A stretch of DNA of 64,000 nt from Cyclobacteriaceae bacterium. Its GTDB lineage: Bacteria > Bacteroidota > Bacteroidia > Cytophagales > Cyclobacteriaceae. Each line of letters starts with the position of its first letter. The stretch's first letter is position 1. The stretch covers positions 62,001-126,000 of the forward strand of contig JANQSI010000016.1 of the NCBI GenBank assembly GCA_028284125.1, read 5' to 3'. The notes under the pieces are model-generated. The model did no database searches. It was not told the DNA's origin and worked only from the letters and a program-made list of their open reading frames with translations. This document shows, one piece after another, positions 8,320 to 18,169 of this stretch. The translations under genes and the position numbers were made by a program.

Positions 8320-8943
8320 TTAGTTAGCTCCAATCTTTGATTTTATCAGTCGTTTCTCAAATAGTTTAAAAAGTACTAGTGAGACTGTTACTCCAATAAC
8401 AGATCCGACCGTCACATCAATTAAAAAATGGTGGTGCAGATAGATTCGAGAAACTCCAACCAGTACCGCTGATAACACAAGTACCACGGACCATTCTTTT
8501 TTTGCCAGCATCAGAGCCAAGAAAGTTGCCATTGCGAATGCTGTCATTGTATGGCCAGAGGGGAAAGAACCATACTCATTGACTTTAACGCCATCAACAA
8601 AGTTTAGTAAATCTCTTCCTTCAAAATACGTTTTTGGTCTTGGTACCTCAGTGAAAAAAATTTTCTTCATTGATAGTGAGATCAATCCTTCCACAGCTCC
8701 AATGAGAAGAAAGAGATAACCATATTTTCTTCGGAAAATCAAAAGAGCAATAGCAATTACACCGAAAATGATTTCATCACCACCGTAAGTCCATATTCTG
8801 AAAAAGAAGTCAAGTGCAGCATTGTGATACTCATTGAGCAACAAAACAACTCCTCCATGTTCATGTATGGTAAGCAACATGATTCCTAGGATCAGGAACA
8901 ATAAGTAGGGTATGAAAAAATATCGAAATGTGTGAACATGCAT
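8320..8943 (-). CDS. PAP2-family membrane phosphatase
   Basis: A 207-residue membrane protein with about six helices and the complete PAP2 catalytic set: Lys...Arg-Pro in 'KKIFFTEVPRP', 'PSGHT', and 'SRIYLHHHFLIDV' (Ser-Arg-x5-His-x3-Asp). PAP2 enzymes dephosphorylate undecaprenyl pyrophosphate, phosphatidic acid or lipid A. Its start codon shares one base with the stop of the porU2-like gene (TAATG), so it is the third gene of the PorV-PorU2-PAP2 run. A lipid-phosphate role next to T9SS genes is of interest because T9SS cargo is attached to A-LPS in some species, but the link is inference. Confidence 0.88.
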   Translation of the reverse strand: MHVHTFRYFFIPYLLFLILGIMLLTIHEHGGVVLLLNEYHNAALDFFFRIWTYGGDEIIFGVIAIALLIFRRKYGYLFLLIGAVEGLISLSMKKIFFTEVPRPKTYFEGRDLLNFVDGVKVNEYGSFPSGHTMTAFAMATFLALMLAKKEWSVVLVLSAVLVGVSRIYLHHHFLIDVTVGSVIGVTVSLVLFKLFEKRLIKSKIGAN

Positions 8944-11900
8944 TATCGAAGAATATAGAGCTTTCCGAAACCATTTTTAAAAGCTCCATCAGCACTTGTC
9001 GCTCTTCTGTCTATTCCTTGACCATTTGAATTGATAAAAACTTTATAGAAATAGACTCCATTGGCCAATTGATCTCCAAATTCATCACGGCCATCCCAGG
9101 CGTATTCGGTTATGTTATTTCCAATCCGAATCGGGCCAATCTCGCTTTGTGTTATTTCTCTAACGACTCTTCCTGATACAGTTAATATCTGGATTTTCAC
9201 TTGATCCGGAATTTCACTTCCAGTTAGTGTAAACACAAATCTGCAGCTTGTAGAAAATGGATTGGGATATGGGTAAAAATGAGTGATCGTTGATTCGTTG
9301 ATCACCTCGAATGAGACTTCATAAGGCTCAGTGCCAGAATCATTCCCCGTTTCATCCTCCGCCTGAACGCGTAATCCGTAGACCCCATCAGCTAATTCTC
9401 CCGGTTGATAACTTATTTCCAAATCCTGCGATTCGGAAGCGGCCGTGTAATTGAGTTCTGGCTCAGAGAAATTGATTCGCTGAAACTGACTCTCCTCTCC
9501 GGGCAATCTCAGCCACACATTAATTCCGGTTGTGTCCGTTTTAAATAGAAAATCATTGTCATCTCTTACTCGAATGGCTATGGATGGATTTGGTGAAACG
9601 ATATCTCCATCTAAAATATGTCTTCCATCGAAAGTTACATCCAGCGCCGGATTGGTCTCATCTGCTTGAACTTCAATCAATCCTGCCATCGTCAAGCGAT
9701 TGTTGAAATCATAGGCTTCATTTTCATTTGGCAGCACATTGACTACCAAACTGTTTAAACCACCATAACCAATTGAGGGGAAGCTTGCCACAAAATCAGT
9801 AGAATCACCTGCTAATGGCGGAGCTATTTTGATCATACTGGATTGAGTACTTCCCGAATTTTGATTGATGATACTGATTTCTACGTTTAAAGAATCAGTG
9901 AAATCAAGATCAGAATAATTGTAAAAAGAAAGATTTTTGTTGATGTCCTCTCCTTCACTAAATGTGGTAAGAGACTTATTTTCTACAATCACAAGTCCCT
10001 CCGGAGGTTGTGAATAATTCACCTGCCAAAAATTCAATTGTGGCGGTGTAAGATCCGTTTCATCATCAAAGGAAAGCTCCAGTTCAATCTCAGGATATAC
10101 CTGAGCATCAATTGAGCTTACATCAATTGTTTCGGCTCTGCCTCTTTCGAACTCAGGAAAATCAGTAGAAGTCCCATTTTGATCTATCCCAAAAACTTTA
10201 ATGGAGTAATTATCATTAGCTTCTTCTGTAAGATTGAAAGAAAAATCAGTCCAATCATTTACCGGCCCGATCCTATTTGACTTGATGGTTCCACTTGTGA
10301 AACTGCCTGAAACATTATCCTGAAGGTTTATGGCTTGTTCTGTCACTGGATCTGTAGAACCATTGCTAACGATTTCCAAGGCAGAGCCTGGAGCATCTCC
10401 TTTTCGTCCAAAAAAGATCACAGGCTGACCATCAACAAGATTATTTATCGTAGTGGAGCTGATACCAAGAGAGTTCAACGTTGCTTCGACCGAGGCATCC
10501 CAGTTAGAATAAGTGACATTGCCAATGTTGAAAAGGATGATTTGATCACCATCTCGCATGTTGTCGACTAAAACCTGCAGTCGTCCATTGGTGAGAATAT
10601 CACTTTCTCTGAAATTGTAGATCCGCTGAGGAAGTCTACCGCAAACCTCTGTATTATTCACATCGCTGACCGAAGTGACGATTGGACGATATGGATCTCC
10701 GCTTTCTTTATCAAACGCAATGGCGTTGAACGAATCATCAAAACAAACCTCCAGCGTTGATGTAATCATAAAATCAACACCATTAATGATTGCTTCGATA
10801 TCTTCATACTGAAGCGTAGCATTGTTATTTCCAAAAGTAGAGATTTCAATTGGGGTCGTGCTCTGTATAAATTCCCATCGGCCCGAAGTTTGACTAAATG
10901 CTATGCCTCTAACAACTGCACCTTCCATTTGAGCAGCTTCATATTGCCCCCAGCCTTCTGATGAATTATTAATGATCGTAAAGGAGGTTGTTGCCCAGTT
11001 ATTGGTCTCATCTACATCTGGATTGGAAAGCCTGGTTCTCCAATAAATTGTAGATGTATCAGGAAGACTAAATTGAGAAAAATCGAATTCACTTCTCAGT
11101 AATAACTCACCCGAAACTGTGACTGCTCTACGATTTGGACTATTGAATGACTCATTGGTATCATACTCCAAATCATAGGATCTTTCATCTTCCAGAAGAT
11201 TACTTGACTGCCATACAAACTCAATCGCGTTCGTACTCACAATTTCATTATCCTTAGGGAAAAGGTGAGTCGTATTACCTACGAAAATCGAAAATTCTAC
11301 CGAGGCTGTGTTGTTTGTCTCGTCCAATTCAGTAGTGTTATCCTCTGGATCCAACTGAATATCAAATAGATTTTGCCCGACAATTTTTTGCGTCTGATCA
11401 TTTATGATGAAAAATTCCAACGTGTCTTGTCTTAGCGGTCTTTCAAATTTGTCAAAATAGCTCAGGACAGTGCCATCTGGAAGTGTGCGATCAACCTGAA
11501 CATCCAAAGAATCAGTCACCGATCTTCCAAAATTCTTGACGACAATATTGATCTTGAATGAATCCTGGGAAGCCAGGATCTCCGTCCCTTCGATTGGTTC
11601 AGCAAAAATTCCTGATTGTTCGATTTGATAGTCTGGAGCATCTGCTCCGAAAATGCGATATGCCGGATCTCCCTCATATAACATCCCTTGTACCTGGGAA
11701 AGGCTTGAATTAGAAATTCCAAATTGGGATAGGTATCTGTCTGAGACTTCAATCAACACATTTCCAACTGTTTCCTCAATAAAAACATCATCGCCAAATC
11801 CGATTTCATAAAACAGGTTACTCCACCTCCTCAAAGTGCTTGCCGTGGCTACATCACCATGAGCAATAAACCCAATCGCACCTAAGTCAGGTGTGATCAT

Positions 11901-13931
11901 CCAATCTTCTCCAAACGTCAAATTATTTCCAAAAATCTCTCCGGCTTTACAACCATTTACGAGAAAGATCGGATACTTCCCCTTGTTTGCGTATCCAAAA
12001 CCAGGGTCCGAAACACGACCTATTTCTATATCTGTACTGCTTCCTCCGGAGTGCCCGAAAAAAGTGACATAGCCAACTCCAGCATTTACTTGCGCAGTAA
12101 CGGGTATATCCTCTACCGCTTCGTCCGTTTGTTTTCCGGTATTGAAAGCGCGACCACCAATAAAATCTTTTTCAAGGATAGAAGCGAAATGGAGAATATT
12201 CGATGCAAATTGATCCAACTCACTCGGTGTACTGCCTCCACTTAGTTGCAAAAAATCTTTTCGATTCAGGTCATCAAATGGAAGTGCCTCCATTTCTATT
12301 ACCTTATTCAGATAAGCTGTTATATCTGCTGGTGCAAATGCATTCAGGCGACCAATTGGAATTCCTGGTGTTTCAGCACTTTTATTGATCCCCAATGTGT
12401 ACATCAAGTCACTTCCAGGCAACCCAAAAGTTGGGATGTTCACCTCTGTCGGAACAAAAAGGTCTAGATCTCCTCGGTAGTAATTAAAATTTGGTGTGAA
12501 TCCTTTTCCGAGGATAAAAATGTATTGAATATCACTGAGAGAAGCAGCATATTGAATGTAATTCCTGATTCCCAAGGGGGACGGATCACCATAGTTGAAT
12601 AGATCAAACAAATCCTGTATTTCTGAAATAGAAACAGCATAACCCCCTCCATCTTCGGACTCTCGATAATTTTTATAGTCATTCACTGGATCTCCTAAAG
12701 TGCGCAAATTAGGATGTGTGATGATCAAATAGTTCTTTCCAGCTAAGTCTGGTTCTATAAATGAAGCCGCTTCAATAGAAGATACACTCGCAGGACTTGT
12801 AACCGCTAAAATTTTATGATTTGCGGATGCATTAGGAATAACAGCATCCAACCTATCCGAAAAATTAGTCGTCGCAATTCTGATCGCGTTAAACGGATCA
12901 TTCACATCATAAATGGAAGTGCTTGATGGGTCCGTTGAGCTGATTTGAAGGTAAGCTTTGTTCGAAACAGGATCTTCTAAGGTGAAGATTTGATTTTCGC
13001 CAGGATTCGAAATCATATCCTGTGCAAATTTTACACGCATGTAAGCCACCGAGAAAAAGTCCGTAGCATCAGGAAATCCTTCAGTCAACACTCGAATCGT
13101 CAGTTCGCCAGCTGCTCCAACCGAAGATTCCGAAATATCAAATGAATGTGAAACATAACCCCACCCAGTGAATTGAGTGTTTCCAAGGGAAGAAAGACTT
13201 GCTGATGTTGGGCCAGCGCTTATGGCAGCATTATGAGCCAGGCTATTTCTCCCTGATAACACGAAATCACAAACCAGATCTTGACCAGCAGTTCTATTGT
13301 TCAAAACAAACTCATGATCCGTAGAACTTCCTTTTCCTTGCGAAGGGCCTGTCCAGCCCTCTCCATTATCGTACTTGCTCAGTGAAAATGCCGATCTAGT
13401 TCCAAATCTAATCCCGCTGGCATAAGTGCTCGTATACAACAGGATTTCTTCAGCCAAATGATAGGGCTCAGGAGTTAAGCCAGCTGAGTTTTGATCGGAA
13501 GAAAAAGCAATTCTTTTTCCAGTTTCATTTCCAAGTTTGTAGGTCAGGAAGTAGGCCGCTGAGTCGGAAAACAGATTGTACAGCGTGTGCGGCTGATCTC
13601 CAGAATCATACAAAGGTGAATCTGAAGTTCCGTCAATTCCTTGCCCATAAAATTCCAGGTAGTCAAGCGTTCCATCAGGATTTGAATTCACATTGATTGC
13701 TACTTCAGTGCCTCGTCTGAACAATTGAATTCGACTGGCTGGAACGCTGGCAAGAGGAAACCCTGCTGCTTGTAATTCAGCACCAGTCACACGATAAAAA
13801 TTATCTTCAGCGATCCTGATCTTGTAATAGGATTGATTGAAATCAATCCATTCAATACCGAATTGCGCCCTTGCAGAAACAGCAAAAAACATGAAAAGTA
13901 GCAGGCCAATATTTCTATTCATTTTCCTCAT
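8943..13931 (-). CDS. PorU2-like type IX secretion sortase (C25 peptidase)
   Basis: A 1662-residue exported protein with a signal peptide ending in 'VSARAQ'. A gingipain-type C25 peptidase domain lies at about residues 380-770, with the catalytic pair His627 in 'FFGHSGG' and Cys661 in 'FLVNGCKAGE'; the 34-residue spacing is as in gingipains. After it come CARDB-like and Ig-like segments and a C-terminal FlgD-Ig-like domain ('YPYPNPFST' to 'LANGVYFYKVF'). PorU cleaves T9SS sorting signals and attaches cargo to the surface. The greater length and the C-terminal domain fit the PorU2 variant better than classic PorU, which is about 1150 residues. The gene overlaps the PorV-like gene; a second possible ATG is at 13922. 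Confidence 0.85.
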   Translation of the reverse strand: MRKMNRNIGLLLFMFFAVSARAQFGIEWIDFNQSYYKIRIAEDNFYRVTGAELQAAGFPLASVPASRIQLFRRGTEVAINVNSNPDGTLDYLEFYGQGIDGTSDSPLYDSGDQPHTLYNLFSDSAAYFLTYKLGNETGKRIAFSSDQNSAGLTPEPYHLAEEILLYTSTYASGIRFGTRSAFSLSKYDNGEGWTGPSQGKGSSTDHEFVLNNRTAGQDLVCDFVLSGRNSLAHNAAISAGPTSASLSSLGNTQFTGWGYVSHSFDISESSVGAAGELTIRVLTEGFPDATDFFSVAYMRVKFAQDMISNPGENQIFTLEDPVSNKAYLQISSTDPSSTSIYDVNDPFNAIRIATTNFSDRLDAVIPNASANHKILAVTSPASVSSIEAASFIEPDLAGKNYLIITHPNLRTLGDPVNDYKNYRESEDGGGYAVSISEIQDLFDLFNYGDPSPLGIRNYIQYAASLSDIQYIFILGKGFTPNFNYYRGDLDLFVPTEVNIPTFGLPGSDLMYTLGINKSAETPGIPIGRLNAFAPADITAYLNKVIEMEALPFDDLNRKDFLQLSGGSTPSELDQFASNILHFASILEKDFIGGRAFNTGKQTDEAVEDIPVTAQVNAGVGYVTFFGHSGGSSTDIEIGRVSDPGFGYANKGKYPIFLVNGCKAGEIFGNNLTFGEDWMITPDLGAIGFIAHGDVATASTLRRWSNLFYEIGFGDDVFIEETVGNVLIEVSDRYLSQFGISNSSLSQVQGMLYEGDPAYRIFGADAPDYQIEQSGIFAEPIEGTEILASQDSFKINIVVKNFGRSVTDSLDVQVDRTLPDGTVLSYFDKFERPLRQDTLEFFIINDQTQKIVGQNLFDIQLDPEDNTTELDETNNTASVEFSIFVGNTTHLFPKDNEIVSTNAIEFVWQSSNLLEDERSYDLEYDTNESFNSPNRRAVTVSGELLLRSEFDFSQFSLPDTSTIYWRTRLSNPDVDETNNWATTSFTIINNSSEGWGQYEAAQMEGAVVRGIAFSQTSGRWEFIQSTTPIEISTFGNNNATLQYEDIEAIINGVDFMITSTLEVCFDDSFNAIAFDKESGDPYRPIVTSVSDVNNTEVCGRLPQRIYNFRESDILTNGRLQVLVDNMRDGDQIILFNIGNVTYSNWDASVEATLNSLGISSTTINNLVDGQPVIFFGRKGDAPGSALEIVSNGSTDPVTEQAINLQDNVSGSFTSGTIKSNRIGPVNDWTDFSFNLTEEANDNYSIKVFGIDQNGTSTDFPEFERGRAETIDVSSIDAQVYPEIELELSFDDETDLTPPQLNFWQVNYSQPPEGLVIVENKSLTTFSEGEDINKNLSFYNYSDLDFTDSLNVEISIINQNSGSTQSSMIKIAPPLAGDSTDFVASFPSIGYGGLNSLVVNVLPNENEAYDFNNRLTMAGLIEVQADETNPALDVTFDGRHILDGDIVSPNPSIAIRVRDDNDFLFKTDTTGINVWLRLPGEESQFQRINFSEPELNYTAASESQDLEISYQPGELADGVYGLRVQAEDETGNDSGTEPYEVSFEVINESTITHFYPYPNPFSTSCRFVFTLTGSEIPDQVKIQILTVSGRVVREITQSEIGPIRIGNNITEYAWDGRDEFGDQLANGVYFYKVFINSNGQGIDRRATSADGAFKNGFGKLYILR

Positions 13932-15009
13932 TGAAATCCACTTTTATTGAGAAAACATGAGAGAACAAGCCAGGAGCCAGATCCCCAACATCTGTTAAAG
14001 CATAATCAACGGTCAGTTGCTTGATTTTCACTCCAAGTCCAAAATTTGGTTGAGAGGTCCAGGATTGAGATCCATCAAAATCTTTCACTTGTTGAAACTG
14101 ATTGATTCCTAGTCGTAAAAAAGCCATTTGCTTGAAATCCAGTTCCGCACCAATCTTTGGATCGATGGAGAGTAAACCGGTTCGAATGATCGTATTCCTT
14201 TTTCCATCAAATGTCAGATCCAAATCGACCGAGGGCATAATTCCAAAGTTTTCCGAAATGGAAAATTTTCTTGAAATCCCTGAAACCAATCTAGGCAAGG
14301 TCACTTCGAGTGAATTGATTGGAATGTCATTTCCCGTTAAGGCATAAACTTCTTCGGCTTCCTCTGTATTGTGAGTCCAGGCATTGAACGTTCCCAAAGC
14401 ATCTCTTGCTACCAACCCAAAATTCCATTCGTTCCAATTTTTTTGCACGCCGAAATCAAAGCCAAACCCCCAGGCTTTTGAAAATGGCCCAACGGTCCGA
14501 TGAATGATTTTAAGATTACCGCCTGCATCAATGCCACCTAATAAATCCAATTTCCTAGCATAAGACAACAGGAATCCATAATCAGCAGAAGCAAAAAATT
14601 CGATGTTTTCATATCGGATGGCTCCATTCGCATCAATGAGAAAACGAGTATCGGGAATTTTATCCACAGAAAATCGAATGACAGACAAGGCGATTTTGCT
14701 TTTCTCATCTAGTGAAGTGGCAACAGCTGCATAATCATAATTGGCCAATCCTCCGAAATAGGAAGAGTGCATGAGCGACAACTGATGATCAACTTCCAGT
14801 TTATTAAGTCCGGCTGGGTTCCAAAATCCTGCTGTGACGTCATCCACAAAAGACACAGCTGTGAAGCCCATACCAAAGGATCTGGCGTTCACTCCGATAT
14901 TCAGAAATTCGTTGCTGTACTTTGGAGTGGAATCGCCGCTAGACGAATTATCCTGTGCCCTTACAAAACCGAATAGGGATATAAAAATTGCAAAAATTAC
15001 AAGCCTCAT
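13915..15009 (-). CDS. PorV/PorQ-family outer-membrane beta-barrel
   Basis: A 364-residue outer-membrane protein. I chose the ATG at 15009, which gives a clean signal peptide ending in 'GFVRAQ'; the longer TTG start at 15018 adds only three residues. The segment 'NIGVNARSFGMGFTAVSFVDDVTAGFWNPAGL' is the N-terminal hallmark of the PorV/PorQ family, related to FadL-type barrels. PorV binds the C-terminal signals of T9SS cargo and hands them to PorU, so its overlap with the PorU2-like gene suggests a dedicated shuttle-sortase pair. Confidence 0.86.
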   Translation of the reverse strand: MRLVIFAIFISLFGFVRAQDNSSSGDSTPKYSNEFLNIGVNARSFGMGFTAVSFVDDVTAGFWNPAGLNKLEVDHQLSLMHSSYFGGLANYDYAAVATSLDEKSKIALSVIRFSVDKIPDTRFLIDANGAIRYENIEFFASADYGFLLSYARKLDLLGGIDAGGNLKIIHRTVGPFSKAWGFGFDFGVQKNWNEWNFGLVARDALGTFNAWTHNTEEAEEVYALTGNDIPINSLEVTLPRLVSGISRKFSISENFGIMPSVDLDLTFDGKRNTIIRTGLLSIDPKIGAELDFKQMAFLRLGINQFQQVKDFDGSQSWTSQPNFGLGVKIKQLTVDYALTDVGDLAPGLFSHVFSIKVDFNEENE

Positions 15010-15182
15010 TTCAACCAAAAAACCATCAGCAAGTTAGCATCACATTACAACGTTTAAGCATCCCATTCTACAAAGTATATCAATTCTACGACAAAGATTA
15101 GGAAATAGTATTTATATAACTAATCTAAGTGAAAATATAACTATATAAAGAATATTCAATTGATTGTATATTTTTTTACTAA

Positions 15183-15203
15183 GTACTTGGCCATGCCAAG
15201 TAC
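15183..15203. promoter_or_regulatory. Perfect 21-bp palindrome, candidate PadR operator
   Basis: Two exact 9-bp arms (GTACTTGGC and its complement) flank a 3-bp centre, 73 bp upstream of the PadR-family start codon and within the 267-bp divergent gap between the PorV-like and PadR genes. PadR regulators bind inverted repeats near their own promoters. The position and perfection suggest autoregulation; binding was not shown. Confidence 0.55.
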
Positions 15204-15276
15204 CTTTACGTATACACAACCAACAAGCGACTGGCGTTAGCAATGATGATAGTCACTAAAGGTAAAGGTTTTTGAG

Positions 15277-15627
15277 ATGAATATAGAAAACACACAAGTG
15301 CAAATGAGAAAGGGGATCCTGGAGTTTTGCATTATGCACATAATCGCCAGGGGTGAGGTTTACGCTTCCGACATGCTGGAGGAATTAACTTCGGCAAAAA
15401 TCATGGTGGTTGAAGGAACTCTCTATCCACTTTTAACTCGTCTCAGAAAATCCGGACTTGTTGATTATAAATGGGTGGAATCCAGCTCTGGACCGCCCAG
15501 AAAATATTACACACTTACTGAAGATGGTGCTAATTTCTTGGGAGGCCTAGATCAGACGTGGGATGAATTGGTTTCATCCACCAAAAAAATCATTGCAAAC
15601 AGAAAAAAAGCAAGTAAGAAATCATGA
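15277..15627 (+). CDS. PadR-family transcriptional regulator
   Basis: A 116-residue winged-helix protein: 'MRKGILEFCIMHIIARGEVYASDMLEEL' is the first helices of the PadR domain and 'VVEGTLYPLLTRLRKSGLVDYKW' the recognition helix and wing. It lacks the long C-terminal helical domain of larger PadR proteins, placing it in the short PadR-s2 group. It overlaps the PspC gene by ATGA. The pairing of a small PadR with a PspC-domain membrane protein is recurrent in Bacteroidetes, so it probably controls this operon in response to envelope stress. The 21-bp palindrome upstream is its likely operator. Confidence 0.9.
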   Translation: MNIENTQVQMRKGILEFCIMHIIARGEVYASDMLEELTSAKIMVVEGTLYPLLTRLRKSGLVDYKWVESSSGPPRKYYTLTEDGANFLGGLDQTWDELVSSTKKIIANRKKASKKS

Positions 15628-18071
15628 AGAAGAATATAAGCATAAACATTGGCGGTATCATTTTCCATATCGAGGAGGATGGTTATGAAAAGCTGAAAAA
15701 CTACCTGGATTCAGTCAATAAATATTTTTCTTCTTTCGAGGACAGCAAAGAGATCATTGAAGACATTGAGGGCAGAATCGCTGAGATTTTCCTTTCCAGG
15801 CTTGATGATGGAAAACAAGTCATCAATCAGGAAGACGTAAATGATCTAGTTAGCATCATGGGTACCACTAAGGATTTCGATGCTGAAATTGAAACGGAAC
15901 CTGTTGAAGAGCCAGAGGCTGAAACGGATGAGAAAAGTGAAGACGGATCGGAAAAAACTGAGAGTAAAACTCAAGAACGTAAACTCTATCGTGATTCAAA
16001 AAGAAGAGTACTTGGTGGAGTAGCTTCCGGACTAGCTCATTATTTTGGAATCGATCCGATTTGGGTTCGATTGATCATCATCGCCACACTAATTCTTTGG
16101 TTCTTAGGAGGTTTCGTATTGCTTACCTACATCATTCTATGGATTGCAGTTCCTGCTAGCAATAAGTTGGAGGACGATAAAGCGGTGAAAAAACTGTATC
16201 GAGATACGGAAGATCGGGTTCTTGGTGGAGTCAGCAGCGGAATAGCTTCCTATTTTGGAATTGATGTTGTGGTAGTTCGAATTCTTTTCGTGATATCCAT
16301 TTTCCTTGGCGGAGCTGGCCTTATTGTATACATCATCCTATGGATCATTACGCCTGAGGCTAAATCGATCACTGAGAAAATGCAGATGCAGGGGGAACCT
16401 GTCACCATTTCAAACATTGAAGAGAATGTGAAAAAGAGCTTGAAGGTCGAAGGTGAGGAGGAAAATGTTTTCGTCAAAATATTGCTTTTCCCGTTCCGAT
16501 TGATTGCCATCATCTTCAAAGCGTTAGGTGAAGTTTTAGGCCCACTATTGAAGTTCTTTGTTGAAGCGCTACGTGTGGTAGTTGGAATCTTCTTCGTGTT
16601 CCTTGGCTTTGTTTGTATGATTTCTTTCTCTATCACATTAGCAGTCTTGCTTGGGATTGGAGGAGCTATGGAAGGAATGGTTCACTTTGGAGAATTCCCA
16701 GTGCAATACGTCGCTAACTCCTTCAGTACCATATCTGTAATCTCGGCTTACATTGTTGCAATGGTTCCATCTCTTGGGGTTGCACTCCTAGGTCTGCGGA
16801 TCATCATGAGAAGAGCGGTTGTGAAGGCATTCGTTGCCTGGACTTTGTTTGCACTTTGGATTATTGGAATGATAGGGTTGGCCTTTTCTGTACCAATGAT
16901 GGTAAGAGAATTTACAGCCGAAGGAGATTACAAGGAAGAGCGTGTATTTCAAGTAAGTGAAGATACTCCTACATTAAGGTTGAACGATTTGCTCTATGAC
17001 CTGGATTATGATTACCGATATCAGGCAATCGATTTAAGATTGAGAGGTCATCAGGATAGCACTTACCTATTGGATCTTCGAATAGAATCCAGAGGTGCGA
17101 CAAGAGCTGATGCTAGAGAAAATGCAAGAGCTATTACCTACAATGTCAAGCAAGATGGAAATGATATTTTGTTCGATTCAGACCTGACATTTGAAGAAGG
17201 GACAAAATTTAGATTCCAGAACGTTAATGCAACTTTCTATATTCCTTATGGAAAAATTTTCCGGATGGATGAAGACCTTGAAGAAATACTCATTAATACA
17301 TTACACTTGAATGGTTATCGATCCTATCAGATGGAAGACAATGATTGGGTATTTGACAGAGGTGGTCTTAATTGTGTAACGTGCGATGAAAGTAGAAGAG
17401 GATCAACTTCTTATCAACTTAGAAGTAGAAGAAGCGGACGTGATTCCGAATCATATCGAATGTCAAACTTCGATGAAGTCCGCCTGATCTCTCTTTTTGA
17501 TTTCGAAATAACTCAAGGCGATGAATATTCCGTGGATTTACAAGGTGATGAAAGCGATCTGAGAAAAGTATCGGTAGAACAAAGGGGTGATCAATTGGAG
17601 ATAGAGTATCGAACGAATTGGAAATGGTGGAAAGACAAAAATTGGAAAAGAAGAGTCAAGGTTTTCATCGTCATGCCAGAGCTGGATCAGTTGACAGTTC
17701 GGGGAGCGTGTGAAGGTGATGTGACTGGATTCGACAATGACGAAATAAGTTTCAAGATTGAAGGTGCATCAGAAGTTTTTGCAGACATCTCAACGGAATA
17801 CACCTATGTGGATTTAACCGGCGCATCGGAATTGACATTGGTCGGAGATTCAGAAAATTTAGAAGCTGATGTGATTGGTGCGTCGAAATTGAGTGCTTTC
17901 AATTTTGATGTGGATGAGGTAGATATTAAAGCTTTAGGAGCATCAACCGCAAAGGTCAGCGCGAATAGTGATCTGGAAGCGAATGCTACCGGAGCAAGCA
18001 CCATAAGATATCGAGGTAACCCGATCGTTTCATCTAGTAGTAGCGGATTAAGTTCCGTCAAAAAGGATTAG
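15624..18071 (+). CDS. Double PspC-domain and GIN-domain membrane protein
   Basis: An 815-residue protein. After an N-terminal cytoplasmic region (residues 1-115, ending in an acidic Glu-rich linker) come two PspC domains, at about 120-180 ('YRDSKRRVLGGVASGLAHYFGID') and 190-250, where the Arg-x-Leu-Gly-Gly-Val motif is repeated. Four or five further transmembrane helices follow to about residue 440, then an extracytoplasmic part with a GIN domain (DUF2807, about 620-800) made of short beta-helix repeats rich in 'GAS'. PspC domains sense phage-shock-type membrane stress with PspA or PadR partners. The fusion couples membrane sensing to a surface beta-helix. The ligand is unknown. Confidence 0.85.
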   Translation: MKKNISINIGGIIFHIEEDGYEKLKNYLDSVNKYFSSFEDSKEIIEDIEGRIAEIFLSRLDDGKQVINQEDVNDLVSIMGTTKDFDAEIETEPVEEPEAETDEKSEDGSEKTESKTQERKLYRDSKRRVLGGVASGLAHYFGIDPIWVRLIIIATLILWFLGGFVLLTYIILWIAVPASNKLEDDKAVKKLYRDTEDRVLGGVSSGIASYFGIDVVVVRILFVISIFLGGAGLIVYIILWIITPEAKSITEKMQMQGEPVTISNIEENVKKSLKVEGEEENVFVKILLFPFRLIAIIFKALGEVLGPLLKFFVEALRVVVGIFFVFLGFVCMISFSITLAVLLGIGGAMEGMVHFGEFPVQYVANSFSTISVISAYIVAMVPSLGVALLGLRIIMRRAVVKAFVAWTLFALWIIGMIGLAFSVPMMVREFTAEGDYKEERVFQVSEDTPTLRLNDLLYDLDYDYRYQAIDLRLRGHQDSTYLLDLRIESRGATRADARENARAITYNVKQDGNDILFDSDLTFEEGTKFRFQNVNATFYIPYGKIFRMDEDLEEILINTLHLNGYRSYQMEDNDWVFDRGGLNCVTCDESRRGSTSYQLRSRRSGRDSESYRMSNFDEVRLISLFDFEITQGDEYSVDLQGDESDLRKVSVEQRGDQLEIEYRTNWKWWKDKNWKRRVKVFIVMPELDQLTVRGACEGDVTGFDNDEISFKIEGASEVFADISTEYTYVDLTGASELTLVGDSENLEADVIGASKLSAFNFDVDEVDIKALGASTAKVSANSDLEANATGASTIRYRGNPIVSSSSSGLSSVKKD

Positions 18072-18106
18072 TCAACTCAATGTAAGAAGGATCAACTTTT
18101 TGGTCG

Positions 18107-18138
18107 ATGGGAGGCCGGAAACGGCAACCCATTTTTTT
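18107..18138 (+). terminator. Intrinsic terminator 1 after the PspC-GIN gene
   Basis: A 5-bp outer stem (ATGGG/CCCAT, 18107-18111 with 18128-18132) and a 4-bp inner stem (GCCG/CGGC) closed by a GAAA tetraloop flank a 2x2 internal loop. Seven T residues follow at 18132-18138. This is a well-formed rho-independent terminator on the plus strand. Confidence 0.75.
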
Positions 18139-18169
18139 AAGTGACTTTCACAGTCATTTAGGTTTTGGT

